Shown: in pieces, positions 11,514-19,454 of the stretch
Position numbering within the stretch: the first letter of the stretch is position 1
Layout of the letters: every line of letters starts with the position of its first letter
Origin: Nitrosomonadales bacterium
GTDB lineage: Bacteria > Pseudomonadota > Gammaproteobacteria > Burkholderiales > Gallionellaceae
Direction of reading: 5' to 3'
Assembly (NCBI GenBank): GCA_016234685.1
Contig: JACRAT010000019.1
Span: 1-60,067 of the forward strand
Length of the DNA: 60,067 nucleotides
Made by a program: the position numbers and the translations under genes
The notes under the pieces: generated by a model
What the model was told of the DNA's origin: nothing
Databases searched by the model: none
Seen by the model: only the letters and a program-made list of their open reading frames with translations

Positions 11514-12814
11514 TCCCCACCCGCTTCACTTTGATAGGCCGTGCCGTCGAGCAACTGCACAGTGACCATTTCACCTGCTGCGATGCCCTTGCTCTCTGCC
11601 GGGATCACCATCAGCCCTTCGGCCATCGCCATCGAATGCAAGATGCCGCTGCCCTGATTCCCAGTAGGCATCGCCAGTCTAGTGGCGCCATCCTTGCTCA
11701 GCATGACACGCACGAAGTCAGTTCGACCTGGCCTGTGTTTGATGTCACACGCCAGCCTAGCGTTCACTGTGGCGCGATGCTGCTTGGCCAGCCCCATGAT
11801 GCAGCGCAATGCCGGTGCGACGAACTGTTCGAAACACACCATGCTGGAGACAGGATTGCCCGGCAGTCCAAACACCCAAGTCAGCGGAGCGACTCCAAAG
11901 GCCATCGGATGCCCTGGCTTCATCGCCACGCCCCAGAATTTCATTTGCACGCCCAGCGCCTCCAACGTCGGGCGCACGTAGTCGTGCACGCCGACCGAAG
12001 TACCGCCGGACACCAGCAGCACATCGAACTGCAAGCCGCGTTGCAGCAAGCCACGCAGGTGATCGGGATCATCACGCGCAATGCCCAGCAGCACCGGCTC
12101 GATACCCACCGCCTGCACCTGCGCCATCAACGCATAGCTGTTGGCATCGGGAATCTTGTTGGCATCGAGCGGATCGTCCAGCCCTTCCAACTCGTCGCCG
12201 GTGGAAAGGATCGCCACGCGCGGCTGGCGATAGACCGGCACCGAAGCAGCCTTCACCATCGCCAACATGCCCACCACGCCCGGCGTGATCTCGGTTCCCG
12301 CAGCCAACACCACCTCGCCAGTTTTCATACTCTCGCCGCGTTCGCGGATGTCGTTGCCGGGTTTCACCGGCACGTTGATCTGCACGCGGTTGAACATTTC
12401 CTCGCCTAGCGAGGCCGCGTCCCTCTCGCCCGCTGGCGGGAGAGAGCTAGGAGAGAGGGTTTCAGCAATGCTCTTCGTATCCTCGACCCGGATCACCGCA
12501 TCCGCCCCCTGTGGCACCGGCGCGCCGGTCATGATGCGCGCGCACTGTCCGGCGGCCAGCGTCTTCTGCGGCATGTCGCCCGCCTTGATATCTTCGATGA
12601 TTTCCAACACCGTCGGCACACTCGCCACATCCGCACTGTGGATAGCGAAGCCGTCCATCGCCGACACGTCATACGGCGGCTGGTCGCGGTTGGCGCGCAC
12701 ATCGTCCGCCAGCACCCGTCCCAACGCCTGCTGCAAAGGCACAGATTCCATGCCGAGTTTCTTCATCGCTTCGATCACGCATCGCTGCGCCGCTGCTACC
12801 GTCAATCCGCCCAT
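11507..12814 (-). CDS. moeA: Molybdopterin molybdenumtransferase MoeA with an in-frame repeat insertion
   Basis: The 435-aa protein (E. coli: 411) inserts molybdate into adenylylated molybdopterin. I start it at ATG 12814 because GAGG stands five bases upstream. An earlier frame opening at 12964 lies inside mobA. Family blocks are SAMDGFAI, the MPT-binding GGTSVGVHDYV, KPGHPMAFG and GLPGNPVSSMV. The odd part is LSPSSLPPAGERDAASLGEE at about residues 115-134, encoded by a palindromic repeat (12421-12460). Other MoeA proteins have a short linker there. The frame is preserved on both sides, so the gene probably still works. Confidence 0.92.
   Translation of the reverse strand: MGGLTVAAAQRCVIEAMKKLGMESVPLQQALGRVLADDVRANRDQPPYDVSAMDGFAIHSADVASVPTVLEIIEDIKAGDMPQKTLAAGQCARIMTGAPVPQGADAVIRVEDTKSIAETLSPSSLPPAGERDAASLGEEMFNRVQINVPVKPGNDIRERGESMKTGEVVLAAGTEITPGVVGMLAMVKAASVPVYRQPRVAILSTGDELEGLDDPLDANKIPDANSYALMAQVQAVGIEPVLLGIARDDPDHLRGLLQRGLQFDVLLVSGGTSVGVHDYVRPTLEALGVQMKFWGVAMKPGHPMAFGVAPLTWVFGLPGNPVSSMVCFEQFVAPALRCIMGLAKQHRATVNARLACDIKHRPGRTDFVRVMLSKDGATRLAMPTGNQGSGILHSMAMAEGLMVIPAESKGIAAGEMVTVQLLDGTAYQSEAGGEW
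12421..12460. repeat. REP-like palindromic repeat inside moeA
   Basis: CCCTCTCGCCCGCTGGCGGG plus AGAGAGCTAGGAGAGAGGGT has a core palindrome (CTCTCGCCCGC/GCGGGAGAG) and outer CCCTCT/AGAGGG arms. It belongs to the same CCCTCTCCC...GGGAGAGGG family as the copies at 13486 and 25885, but it lies inside a coding sequence and is translated. Confidence 0.7.
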
Positions 12815-12821
12815 CATTTCC

Positions 12822-13400
12822 TCATTGCTTTGCCGCCGCGACATCCTGCGGCGTATCCAGATCAAAAAAACTGCGGAGCTGCGGATCGCACGCCCGCAAC
12901 TCCGCCTCCTCCACAAAACACACATCCAGCTTTTGCAGCATCCCGCGCAAACTAAGATCGCCACTCGCCAGCGAATTGCGCATCGTCGCTAACGCGCCAA
13001 CCCCATAGAACGCCGCCAATGGCTGCGGATGCCCGCCCACCAGCGGCACCACCGCCTGATGTCCTGCACGAAAATCTGCCAGCTTCACAACCAACGCTGG
13101 CGACACGAACGGCATATCGCACGCCACCGCGAACACCCAAGGCGTATCCGCTTGCGCCAGCCCAGCGACCAAGCCCGCCAACGGCCCACTGGCCGCCACT
13201 TCATCGCACACTTGCGGCAACTCCAACCCGACGCGCGGCTGACGCACACTGACGATCAGGCGGGGAAAGATCGCCTGCATCGTCCCTGTCACACGCGCCA
13301 GCAAGCTCTTTCCATCGAGCACCAGCGTCGCTTTATCCTGCCCCATGCGGCGCGAATCGCCGCCAGCGAGAATCAGCGCGGTGCAATCGGCGATCATCAA
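12822..13400 (-). CDS. mobA: Molybdenum cofactor guanylyltransferase
   Basis: The 192-aa enzyme attaches GMP to Mo-molybdopterin to make MGD, the cofactor form used by DMSO-reductase-family enzymes such as the SoeA encoded at 47293. The nucleotide-binding signature LILAGGDSRRMGQDKATL is at the N-terminus, with ASGPLAGLVAGL and VACDMPFVSP following. The stop lies just before the moeA start, so the genes are probably co-transcribed. Confidence 0.94.
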   Translation of the reverse strand: MMIADCTALILAGGDSRRMGQDKATLVLDGKSLLARVTGTMQAIFPRLIVSVRQPRVGLELPQVCDEVAASGPLAGLVAGLAQADTPWVFAVACDMPFVSPALVVKLADFRAGHQAVVPLVGGHPQPLAAFYGVGALATMRNSLASGDLSLRGMLQKLDVCFVEEAELRACDPQLRSFFDLDTPQDVAAAKQ

Positions 13401-13409
13401 AACGCCTCC

Positions 13410-13450
13410 ACTCCCTTCCCCCGCCGGGGGAAGGGCTGGGGATGAGGGGC
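13410..13450. repeat. REP-like palindrome between mobB and mobA
   Basis: CTCCCTTCCCCCGCCGGGGG continues AAGGGCTGGGGATGAGGGG. The hairpin CTTCCCCCG/CGGGGGAAG has the same style as the neighbouring copy at 13486. The 95-base mobA-mobB gap consists mostly of these two repeats. Confidence 0.6.
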
Positions 13451-13485
13451 AAGCTGGATTCGTCGCTGCTTCGCAATCATCCTGC

Positions 13486-13522
13486 TCCCCTCACCCTAAC
13501 CCTCTCCCAGAGGGAGAGGGAA
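13486..13522. repeat. REP-like repeat that encodes the mobB C-terminus and stop
   Basis: CTCCCCTCACCCTAACCCTC followed by TCCCAGAGGGAGAGGGAA is a member of a widespread proteobacterial palindromic repeat. Read on the minus strand it gives the last mobB residues (FPLPLGEG) and the stop codon, so it has replaced the original end of the gene. Confidence 0.75.
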
Positions 13523-14002
13523 TTGAAACAGGATGAATTCAACGATGCCGCCTACATCGTCCAGCGCAAAATGCGGCAACTGCGGGAATGCCTCATCGAC
13601 ATCGGTCACCAGCGCGACCAAACCATTCTCGACCGTACAGCGCGGCGTCGGGTTATGCGCACGGCGAACCACCTCGATCTTCGCCCCCGGAGCCAACGAG
13701 AACCCCTCCGCCAACACCAGATCGGCCTCGCCCATGAAGCGCTGCGCCAATTGCAGCGGGCCGCGCTCGGCCACATCCGTCGCAACCAACTGCACGCCCT
13801 CCCCCGTCACCAGCATACTCAACGCCGCCCCCGCCTGCGTGTAACGCCAACTATCCTTGCCCGGCGTATCCAGTTGCACCTGGTGATGCGCGTGCTTGAT
13901 GGTCGCGACCTTCACGCCGCGCGCACACAACTCACGGATAAGTTTTTCAACCAGCGTGGTCTTACCGGAACCGGAGTGGCCGACGATGGGGATAATTCTC
14001 AT
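13496..14002 (-). CDS. mobB: Molybdopterin-guanine dinucleotide biosynthesis adaptor MobB
   Basis: A 168-aa GTP-binding P-loop protein that assists MobA. The Walker A motif GHSGSGKTTL lies at residues 8-17. IKHAHHQVQLDTPGKDSWRY and LVLAEGFS are typical. The last residues, FPLPLGEG, come from the repeat at 13486-13522. The ATG at 14002 overlaps the stop of the upstream unknown gene. Confidence 0.92.
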   Translation of the reverse strand: MRIIPIVGHSGSGKTTLVEKLIRELCARGVKVATIKHAHHQVQLDTPGKDSWRYTQAGAALSMLVTGEGVQLVATDVAERGPLQLAQRFMGEADLVLAEGFSLAPGAKIEVVRRAHNPTPRCTVENGLVALVTDVDEAFPQLPHFALDDVGGIVEFILFQFPLPLGEG

Positions 14003-14835
14003 CGGCCTGTATTTTCTGTTGGTAAATTGCTTTGTCGCAATGATTCAGTAACAGCATTTGACAACTTAACAATTTCAGCCGCTTTCTCAATGCTCTCCTT
14101 ATCTGCTTCAACTCCATTTAACATCTTCTGAAGTTCAGACAATAGTTTTGACTCTAGCTCATCCAACAAGTAGTGATAACCCGCATCCCCAAATTCCTCA
14201 ATATAGGCCTCTTGGTGAGGCAAAGCCGCTTTCACCAAATTCTTGATCGAATCCTTATTCAAAAAATCCTTATTTGCCAACCCTAGCTCTACGAGACGGA
14301 ATTTTGCAACAGCCTGCATTGCTATAGATTGGTACGCAGAATAGATCGCCCATGCTGAGGGCGAAAGAAACGGACGGGCTTTATTTGCACCTGAAAAATC
14401 AATTTTCTTTTCGTCGAAGCTTGAACCCATGATGGTAAAAGTCTCACGAAATTTTTCGTTTTGCGCTGAAAGGGTGGAAATCTTTCCCCAGTCAAAGCTA
14501 GCCATCAGTTGTGAAATCATTTTTATAGATTGAAGCGCTGTAAAAGTAATCCAAAGCTGATCTACCGCTTCAAGCCTTCTTTTATCAAGTGCGATTTGTC
14601 TGCTTGCCATTGCCGACAACGCACCACCACGCAAAGTTGCTATTTCTGCTTCTTTAGCCCTAAGGTCAGCTTTGAATAGCTCCTCTTTTCTTCTAAATTC
14701 TGTTCTGAGTTGTTCTAGCTTTGAATCAAATTCATGTTGAACACTCTTCGTTAGCCGCGTTTCAATTAGATTGCGCGCAAGCCATAAAACTAAAGCAAAA
14801 GCGGCAGTTGTTAAAATTGATGCTACCCACTCCAT
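13999..14835 (-). CDS. Unknown membrane-anchored coiled-coil protein
   Basis: I start it at ATG 14835 (MEWVASILTTAAF), four bases after AGAGGA. An opening at 14862 lacks such a site. The protein is about 278 aa: one N-terminal hydrophobic segment (residues about 4-20), then a charged coiled coil at about 30-75 (HEFDSKLEQLRTEFRRKEEL), then a helical domain without a motif I know. Base composition is clearly more AT-rich than the flanking mob/moa genes. That, and its position splitting the molybdenum-cofactor cluster, suggests recent acquisition. It could belong to the DUF families of membrane-anchored proteins with unknown roles. Confidence 0.7.
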   Translation of the reverse strand: MEWVASILTTAAFALVLWLARNLIETRLTKSVQHEFDSKLEQLRTEFRRKEELFKADLRAKEAEIATLRGGALSAMASRQIALDKRRLEAVDQLWITFTALQSIKMISQLMASFDWGKISTLSAQNEKFRETFTIMGSSFDEKKIDFSGANKARPFLSPSAWAIYSAYQSIAMQAVAKFRLVELGLANKDFLNKDSIKNLVKAALPHQEAYIEEFGDAGYHYLLDELESKLLSELQKMLNGVEADKESIEKAAEIVKLSNAVTESLRQSNLPTENTGR

Positions 14836-14892
14836 CTTTCCTCTCCCCAAAATAATGGCCAAATGCCCATTGGCTCCACTTAGAGTTTACGA

Positions 14893-15318
14893 CTACGGGT
14901 GCGGCGTAACCCATGCATCCCCCTCCGGTGTGATCTCCTTCTTCCAGATCGGCACGCGCTGTTTCAGTTCGTCGATGATCCAGCGGCAGGCATCGAAGGC
15001 GGCGGCGCGGTGTTCGGCGGCAGTAGCGATGAATACAATGTTGTCGCCGGCACGAACGGTGGTGACGCGGTGGACGATGCGGGCGTCGATGAGTTTGAAG
15101 TTCGCGATGGCTTCGCTGCGCAGTGTGTTCATCTCGGCCAGCGCCATGCTGCCGTAGGCTTCGAAGCTGATCTCGGAAACATCGCGGCCTTCAGAAAAGT
15201 CGCGGGCGCAGCCGAGGAAGGTGGCGATGCCGCCGATGCGTAGCGAGCTGGCTTTCAGTGCGGCGATCTCGGCGTCTTGGGAGAAATCTTCTTGCTGGAT
15301 GCGGACGGGCTCGTTCAT
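14893..15318 (-). CDS. moaE: Molybdopterin synthase catalytic subunit
   Basis: The 141-aa large subunit converts cyclic pyranopterin monophosphate to molybdopterin with sulfur from the MoaD C-terminal thiocarboxylate. FLGCARDFSEG, SFEAYGSMALAEM and the active-site lysine region ELKQRVPIWKKEITPEG are diagnostic. It is separated from moaD by a repeat-filled 220-base gap (15319-15538), unusual for this pair. Confidence 0.95.
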   Translation of the reverse strand: MNEPVRIQQEDFSQDAEIAALKASSLRIGGIATFLGCARDFSEGRDVSEISFEAYGSMALAEMNTLRSEAIANFKLIDARIVHRVTTVRAGDNIVFIATAAEHRAAAFDACRWIIDELKQRVPIWKKEITPEGDAWVTPHP

Positions 15319-15328
15319 TTACACCTCC

Positions 15329-15514
15329 GACGTCATTCCGGCGCAGGCCGGAATCCAGCAATAACAGAAAGCCCGCGTAGCGGACAAACAAAGGTGTTGT
15401 CCTGCTGCGCAGGAGTTTATTTGATAATCTGGATTCCGGCCTGCACCCGCAAGGAGTACGCCGTGGTTGTAAAGCCGATAAATCGGCAACAACCACGCTG
15501 CGCCGGAATGACGG
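15329..15514. repeat. Composite inverted-repeat element between moaE and moaD
   Basis: The left end CGTCATTCCGGCGCAGGCCG (from 15331) is mirrored at the right by CTGCGCCGGAATGACGG (ending near 15514), and inner copies GGAATCCAG/CTGGATTCCGGCC also face each other. The interior holds further small palindromes and no convincing gene. The structure of about 185 bp resembles a non-autonomous MITE built on the common CATTCCGGCG-type genomic repeat. Confidence 0.65.
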
Positions 15515-15538
15515 ATTTGCGGGATTTCAAAGTTCATT

Positions 15539-15778
15539 TTAGCCCCCCGAAAATTTCGCCATAAAGGCGATCTCGTCGCCGTCGTTCAGCGGAAACTGCC
15601 TGTCGTTGACCTGCGCTTGATTCACGGCGATGAAGCTGACGATGTCCAGCGCGCTGGGGTGGTTCGCGCTCAGTAGGTCGATGAGTTCCTGCAAGCGCAT
15701 CCCGGCGACGAACGGTACTGACAACTCGCGCGCCCCTACCCGCTCGGCCACTGGGCCGAAGAACAACACGCGGATCAT
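15539..15778 (-). CDS. moaD: Molybdopterin synthase sulfur carrier subunit
   Basis: A 79-aa ubiquitin-fold protein. It begins [15 protein letters not shown] and ends in the required GlyGly (KFSGG), which is thiocarboxylated to donate sulfur to Moa[16 protein letters not shown] matches the family. The start overlaps the moaC stop, so translation is probably coupled. Confidence 0.94.
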   Translation of the reverse strand: MIRVLFFGPVAERVGARELSVPFVAGMRLQELIDLLSANHPSALDIVSFIAVNQAQVNDRQFPLNDGDEIAFMAKFSGG

Positions 15779-16260
15779 GCCTCGCCCCTGCGCCAGATGC
15801 CGCTCTTGCCGCCGCGCTTTTCTTCAAGCTGGATGGATTCGATGCGCATGCCGCGATCCATCGCCTTGCACATGTCATAGATGGTGAGCAGCGCGGCGCT
15901 GGCGGCGGTCAGCGCTTCCATCTCCACGCCGGTCTGGCCGACGCATCTGGCCGTGATTTCGACGCGCAGCCCGGCGCTGTCGGTGGTCTCGCTGAAGCTG
16001 ACTTCCACGCCGGTGAGCGGCAAGCTGTGACACATGGGAATAATGTCCGGCGTACGTTTGGCGGCCATCACCGCTGCCACATCGGCCACCGCCAGCACGT
16101 CGCCCTTGGCGATGCGCCCTTCTCGGATACGCGCCAGCGTCTCAGGCTGCATACGGATGATGCCGCTGGCGACGGCGACGCGCTGGGTGACGGACTTCTC
16201 CGACACGTCCACCATGCGGGCACGTCCCGCGCTGGAAAAATGGGTGAGTTCATCGCTCAT
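15775..16260 (-). CDS. moaC: Cyclic pyranopterin monophosphate synthase
   Basis: The 161-aa enzyme catalyses the second half of the conversion of GTP to cPMP after MoaA. The blocks [43 protein letters not shown] and the catalytic region [11 protein letters not shown] are all present. It lies three bases after moaA. Confidence 0.95.
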   Translation of the reverse strand: MSDELTHFSSAGRARMVDVSEKSVTQRVAVASGIIRMQPETLARIREGRIAKGDVLAVADVAAVMAAKRTPDIIPMCHSLPLTGVEVSFSETTDSAGLRVEITARCVGQTGVEMEALTAASAALLTIYDMCKAMDRGMRIESIQLEEKRGGKSGIWRRGEA

Positions 16261-16263
16261 GGG

Positions 16264-17262
16264 TCAACCTCCGGTTTTCGACATCACGCGGATGATTTTA
16301 CCGGGTTGTTCGCGAAATTCGTGGCGTTGCGGCTTGAGTTCGATGGCGCTGCGGATGGCGATGTCCAGCTCTGCATCGCTGACGCCCGCACGCAGCAAGG
16401 GACGTAAGGCAAATTGATGTTCCTGCCCCAGACACAGGTACAGCGTGCCTTCCACCGACAGGCGGACGCGGTTGCAGGTCTCGCAGAAATGCTGCGACAG
16501 CGGCGTGATAAACCCGACGCTGAAGCTGCCATCGGGCGACACCAGATAGCGCGCCGGTCCGCCGCCGCTGATGATGCCATCGACCAAACCCAAACGGGTT
16601 TGCAGGCGCTGGCGGATGGGTTGAAGATCGACGAATCCAGCATTGCGGCCAGTCTCGCCCATCGGCATGGTTTCGATCAGGCGCAGCACAAAGCCATGCT
16701 GGGCGCAGAACTCGGCCATGTGATCGACCTCGTCCTCGTTCACGCCCGCCATCACCACCATATTGATCTTGATCGGCGCGAAGCCGCAACGCTTGGCCTC
16801 GACCAGACCGTCGAGGATCTGCGCCAAGGCATCGCGGCGGGTGATGTCGAACACGCGCTCGGCACACAGCGAATCGAGGCTGACGTTGAGGCGGGAGACT
16901 CCCGCCGCCTTGAGTGCGACGGCCTGCTTCGCCAGCTGCGTGGCATTGGTACTCAACGAAATATCGTGCGCGCCGGGTACGGCAGCCAGCCGAGCGACCA
17001 AACCGCTCAAGTTGCGCCGCAGCAGCGGTTCGCCACCGGTGATGCGGAAGCGCGAAGTGCCCAGCCGCGCAAAGGCCGCGACCACTCGCTCGATCTCGGC
17101 GAAGGTGAGCCAGTCCTGCGGCTCTTCGTAATCGCTGAATCCCTGCGGCATACAGTAGCTGCAACGCATGTCGCAGCGGTCGGTGACCGAGATGCGCAGG
17201 TAGTCGATGCGGCGACCGTAACGGTCTTGCAGAACGTCAGGCTGCACGTCGCCTCCGCTCAA
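16264..17262 (-). CDS. moaA: GTP 3',8-cyclase (radical SAM)
   Basis: The 332-aa enzyme makes 3',8-cyclo-GTP. The N-terminal cluster is C30xxxC34xxC37 (CDMRCSYC) and the C-terminal cluster includes FCETCNRVRLS and YLCLG. ITGGEPLLRR is the radical-SAM glycine motif. The conserved C-terminal GlyGly (SKTGG) is intact. Its ATG overlaps the stop of the small gene upstream. Confidence 0.95.
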   Translation of the reverse strand: MSGGDVQPDVLQDRYGRRIDYLRISVTDRCDMRCSYCMPQGFSDYEEPQDWLTFAEIERVVAAFARLGTSRFRITGGEPLLRRNLSGLVARLAAVPGAHDISLSTNATQLAKQAVALKAAGVSRLNVSLDSLCAERVFDITRRDALAQILDGLVEAKRCGFAPIKINMVVMAGVNEDEVDHMAEFCAQHGFVLRLIETMPMGETGRNAGFVDLQPIRQRLQTRLGLVDGIISGGGPARYLVSPDGSFSVGFITPLSQHFCETCNRVRLSVEGTLYLCLGQEHQFALRPLLRAGVSDAELDIAIRSAIELKPQRHEFREQPGKIIRVMSKTGG

Positions 17263-17486
17263 TCATCGACCGGCCCCGGCGCGGCGGTACGCACCTCGTT
17301 GAGCAGGTCTTCGGCATGCAGTTCGGATTCGGCATGGATCATCTTGATGAGGGCCGTCGCTCCGTCAATCTCTGCGGTGCGCAGTTGCTTGACGCGCGCG
17401 GCAGCGTCCCGGTAAGTCTCGTGCTGCTCCAGTTTTTCCAACAGCCTGATGGGGCGCGATTCGATGCGATAGATGAAATAAGGCAT
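17259..17486 (-). CDS. Unknown 75-aa protein upstream of moaA
   Basis: MPYFIYRIESRPIRLLEKLE is followed by a basic-then-acidic helical region (AAARVKQLRTAEID) and an acidic end. There is no cysteine cluster or membrane segment. The stop overlaps the moaA start and the gene lies 12 bases after the ankyrin gene, so it is clearly part of the operon. The family is unknown to me, and its role in the pathway is a guess from position only. Confidence 0.7.
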   Translation of the reverse strand: MPYFIYRIESRPIRLLEKLEQHETYRDAAARVKQLRTAEIDGATALIKMIHAESELHAEDLLNEVRTAAPGPVDD

Positions 17487-17498
17487 GGTGCTCCCGTC

Positions 17499-18062
17499 TC
17501 AGCTTGGCCGCGCCATGAAGGTGATGACGCTGGGCTGGGCCTTGCTGGCGCAGCCGGCCTCGTCCCCCAGCAGCAGTTGCTCGGCCTCGTGCAGCAGATT
17601 GATGACATCGACGTAGTTCTTCTGCGTCACCATCATCAGCGCGGTGTAGCCGCCTTCGTTGCGCGCCAGCACATCGGCCCCGGCGGCCAGCAGCACCTCG
17701 ACCACCGCTGTCTCGCCATATCCGGCAGCCAGCATCAGCGGGCGCACGCCGTAACCGATGGGCGTTTCAAGCGCCGCCCCGGCGTCGATGAGCGCCTGCA
17801 CCACCTCGGGGAAACCCTGCTTCAGCGTCGGGTTGTAGACGGCGCGAGTCAGGGCCGACCACCCTGCCCCATCCACCGCGTTGACGTTCGCGCCCGCGTC
17901 CAGCAAAGCACGAACCATGGGCAGATCGCCCCGTTGTGCCGCCAGCATCAGTAGCGAGTTGCCTTCAGCATCACAGGCTTGGGCATACGCGCCCGAAGCG
18001 AGTATCGCCCGCAGCGCGGCAACATCTCCGTTGTTCACGGCCTCGAACAGATTCGCAGACAT
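17499..18062 (-). CDS. Ankyrin-repeat protein
   Basis: 187 residues with about five ankyrin repeats: GNSLLMLAAQRGDLPMVRAL, AGWSALTRAVYNPTL..., YGVRPLMLAAGYGETAVVEV and GGYTALMMVTQKNYVDVINL, plus a degenerate first repeat. There is no signal peptide, so it is probably a cytoplasmic protein-protein adaptor. It sits between cysG and moaA with short spacings, so it is expressed with the siroheme and Moco genes. The partner is unknown. Confidence 0.88.
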   Translation of the reverse strand: MSANLFEAVNNGDVAALRAILASGAYAQACDAEGNSLLMLAAQRGDLPMVRALLDAGANVNAVDGAGWSALTRAVYNPTLKQGFPEVVQALIDAGAALETPIGYGVRPLMLAAGYGETAVVEVLLAAGADVLARNEGGYTALMMVTQKNYVDVINLLHEAEQLLLGDEAGCASKAQPSVITFMARPS

Positions 18063-18074
18063 AGTGTGTTTTCC

Positions 18075-19454
18075 TCAGTCTTGTTGCGGATGGAACCAGG
18101 CCAGTTTGTCGCGTAAGGTGACCACGCCGCCGACGATGATGAGCGTAGGCGGCTGCGGCTGTTCGCGTTCCGCGATGGCCGGCAGCGTCGCCAGCGTGCC
18201 GGTGATGACGCGCTGGTTCGGCGTCGTCCCCTGCTGCACGATGGCGATGGGTGTGGTGTCGGGCAGACCATGCTCGATCAGCTTGGCGCACAGCGTATCC
18301 AGCCCGTGCAGCCCCATGTACACCACCACGGTCTGGCGCGGACGCGCGAGCTGCTCCCAATCCAGATTCATCGTGCCATCGCGCAGATGGCCGGTGACGA
18401 ACACGCAGGATTGCGCGTGGTCGCGGTGGGTCAGCGGGATGCCGGCATACGAGGCCACGCCAGAAGCGGCGGTGATACCCGGCACCACCTGAAAAGCGAT
18501 GCCTTCCGCCGCCAGCGTCTCGATCTCTTCACCACCACGCCCGAAGATGAATGGGTCGCCGCCCTTGAGGCGCAATACGCGTTTGCCCTCTTTGGCGAGA
18601 CGCACCAGCAACTCGTTGATTTCTTCCTGTTGCAGCGTGTGATCGTTGCGCTTCTTGCCGACGAAGATGCGCTCGGCATCTCGACGGGTCATCTCGACGA
18701 TGGGCTTGGAGACGAGGTTGTCGTACACCACCACGTCGGCCTTCTGCATCAGGCGCAGCGCGCGGAAAGTCAGCAGGTCAGGATCGCCGGGGCCAGCTCC
18801 GACCAGATACACCTCACCGCGCTGGATGTTGTCCTCGTCCGCCAACATCTGCTGCAACATGGCTTCGGCGCTGGCCTCGTCGCCGGTCAGCACCTTTTCG
18901 GCGACCACGCCCTCGAACACGGCCTCCCAGAAGATGCGACGTTTGGCGGGATTGCTCACGCCGGTCTTGACCTGTTCGCGGAAGCGTTCGGCGAAGGCGG
19001 CGAGCCGACTGTAGTTCTGCGGGATGACGGTCTCCAGTTTGCCGCGCATCATGCGCGTCAGCACCGGCGACGCGCCGCCGCTGGAGAACGCCACCATCAG
19101 CGGCGAACGGTCGAGGATAGCGGGCATGATGAAGCTGCACAGTTCGGGATCGTCCACCACGTTGACCGGCAACTCGCTCTTGCGGGCCAGTTCGGAGACC
19201 TGACGGTTGACCTCGCGGTCGTCGGTGGCCGCGATGACCAGCGACACGCCGTCGAGATGGGCATGTTGAAAGCGGGCCTGGATGCACTCGATGCCGGGCT
19301 CGTCGCGCAACTCGGCGACGATCTCAGGCGCGACCACGCGCACCTCCGCCCCGGCATCGCGCAACACCGCCGCCTTGCGTGCGCCGACATTGCCGCCGCC
19401 CACCACCAGACAGGTCTGCCCTTTCAGCTTGAGGAATATCGGCAGGTAATCCAT
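18075..19454 (-). CDS. cysG: Siroheme synthase (uroporphyrinogen methyltransferase / precorrin-2 dehydrogenase / ferrochelatase)
   Basis: A 459-aa fusion like E. coli CysG (457). The N-terminal NAD-binding dehydrogenase/chelatase has [13 protein letters not shown], and the SUMT domain starts at about residue 215 ([20 protein letters not shown]). I start at ATG 19454 ([13 protein letters not shown]). A longer frame to 19736 lies inside the neighbour. The ATG shares one base with the upstream TGA. It makes siroheme, the cofactor of DsrAB encoded in the same direction upstream. Confidence 0.95.
   Translation of the reverse strand: MDYLPIFLKLKGQTCLVVGGGNVGARKAAVLRDAGAEVRVVAPEIVAELRDEPGIECIQARFQHAHLDGVSLVIAATDDREVNRQVSELARKSELPVNVVDDPELCSFIMPAILDRSPLMVAFSSGGASPVLTRMMRGKLETVIPQNYSRLAAFAERFREQVKTGVSNPAKRRIFWEAVFEGVVAEKVLTGDEASAEAMLQQMLADEDNIQRGEVYLVGAGPGDPDLLTFRALRLMQKADVVVYDNLVSKPIVEMTRRDAERIFVGKKRNDHTLQQEEINELLVRLAKEGKRVLRLKGGDPFIFGRGGEEIETLAAEGIAFQVVPGITAASGVASYAGIPLTHRDHAQSCVFVTGHLRDGTMNLDWEQLARPRQTVVVYMGLHGLDTLCAKLIEHGLPDTTPIAIVQQGTTPNQRVITGTLATLPAIAEREQPQPPTLIIVGGVVTLRDKLAWFHPQQD

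Noticed and set aside
12815..12964. A longer MoeA starting at 12964
   Set aside because: The extension is mobA read in another frame. The ATG at 12814 has a good ribosome site.
13345..13536. A small plus-strand protein ending SPHPNPLPEGEG
   Set aside because: It is a translated REP-like repeat giving the well-known spurious tail, not a gene.
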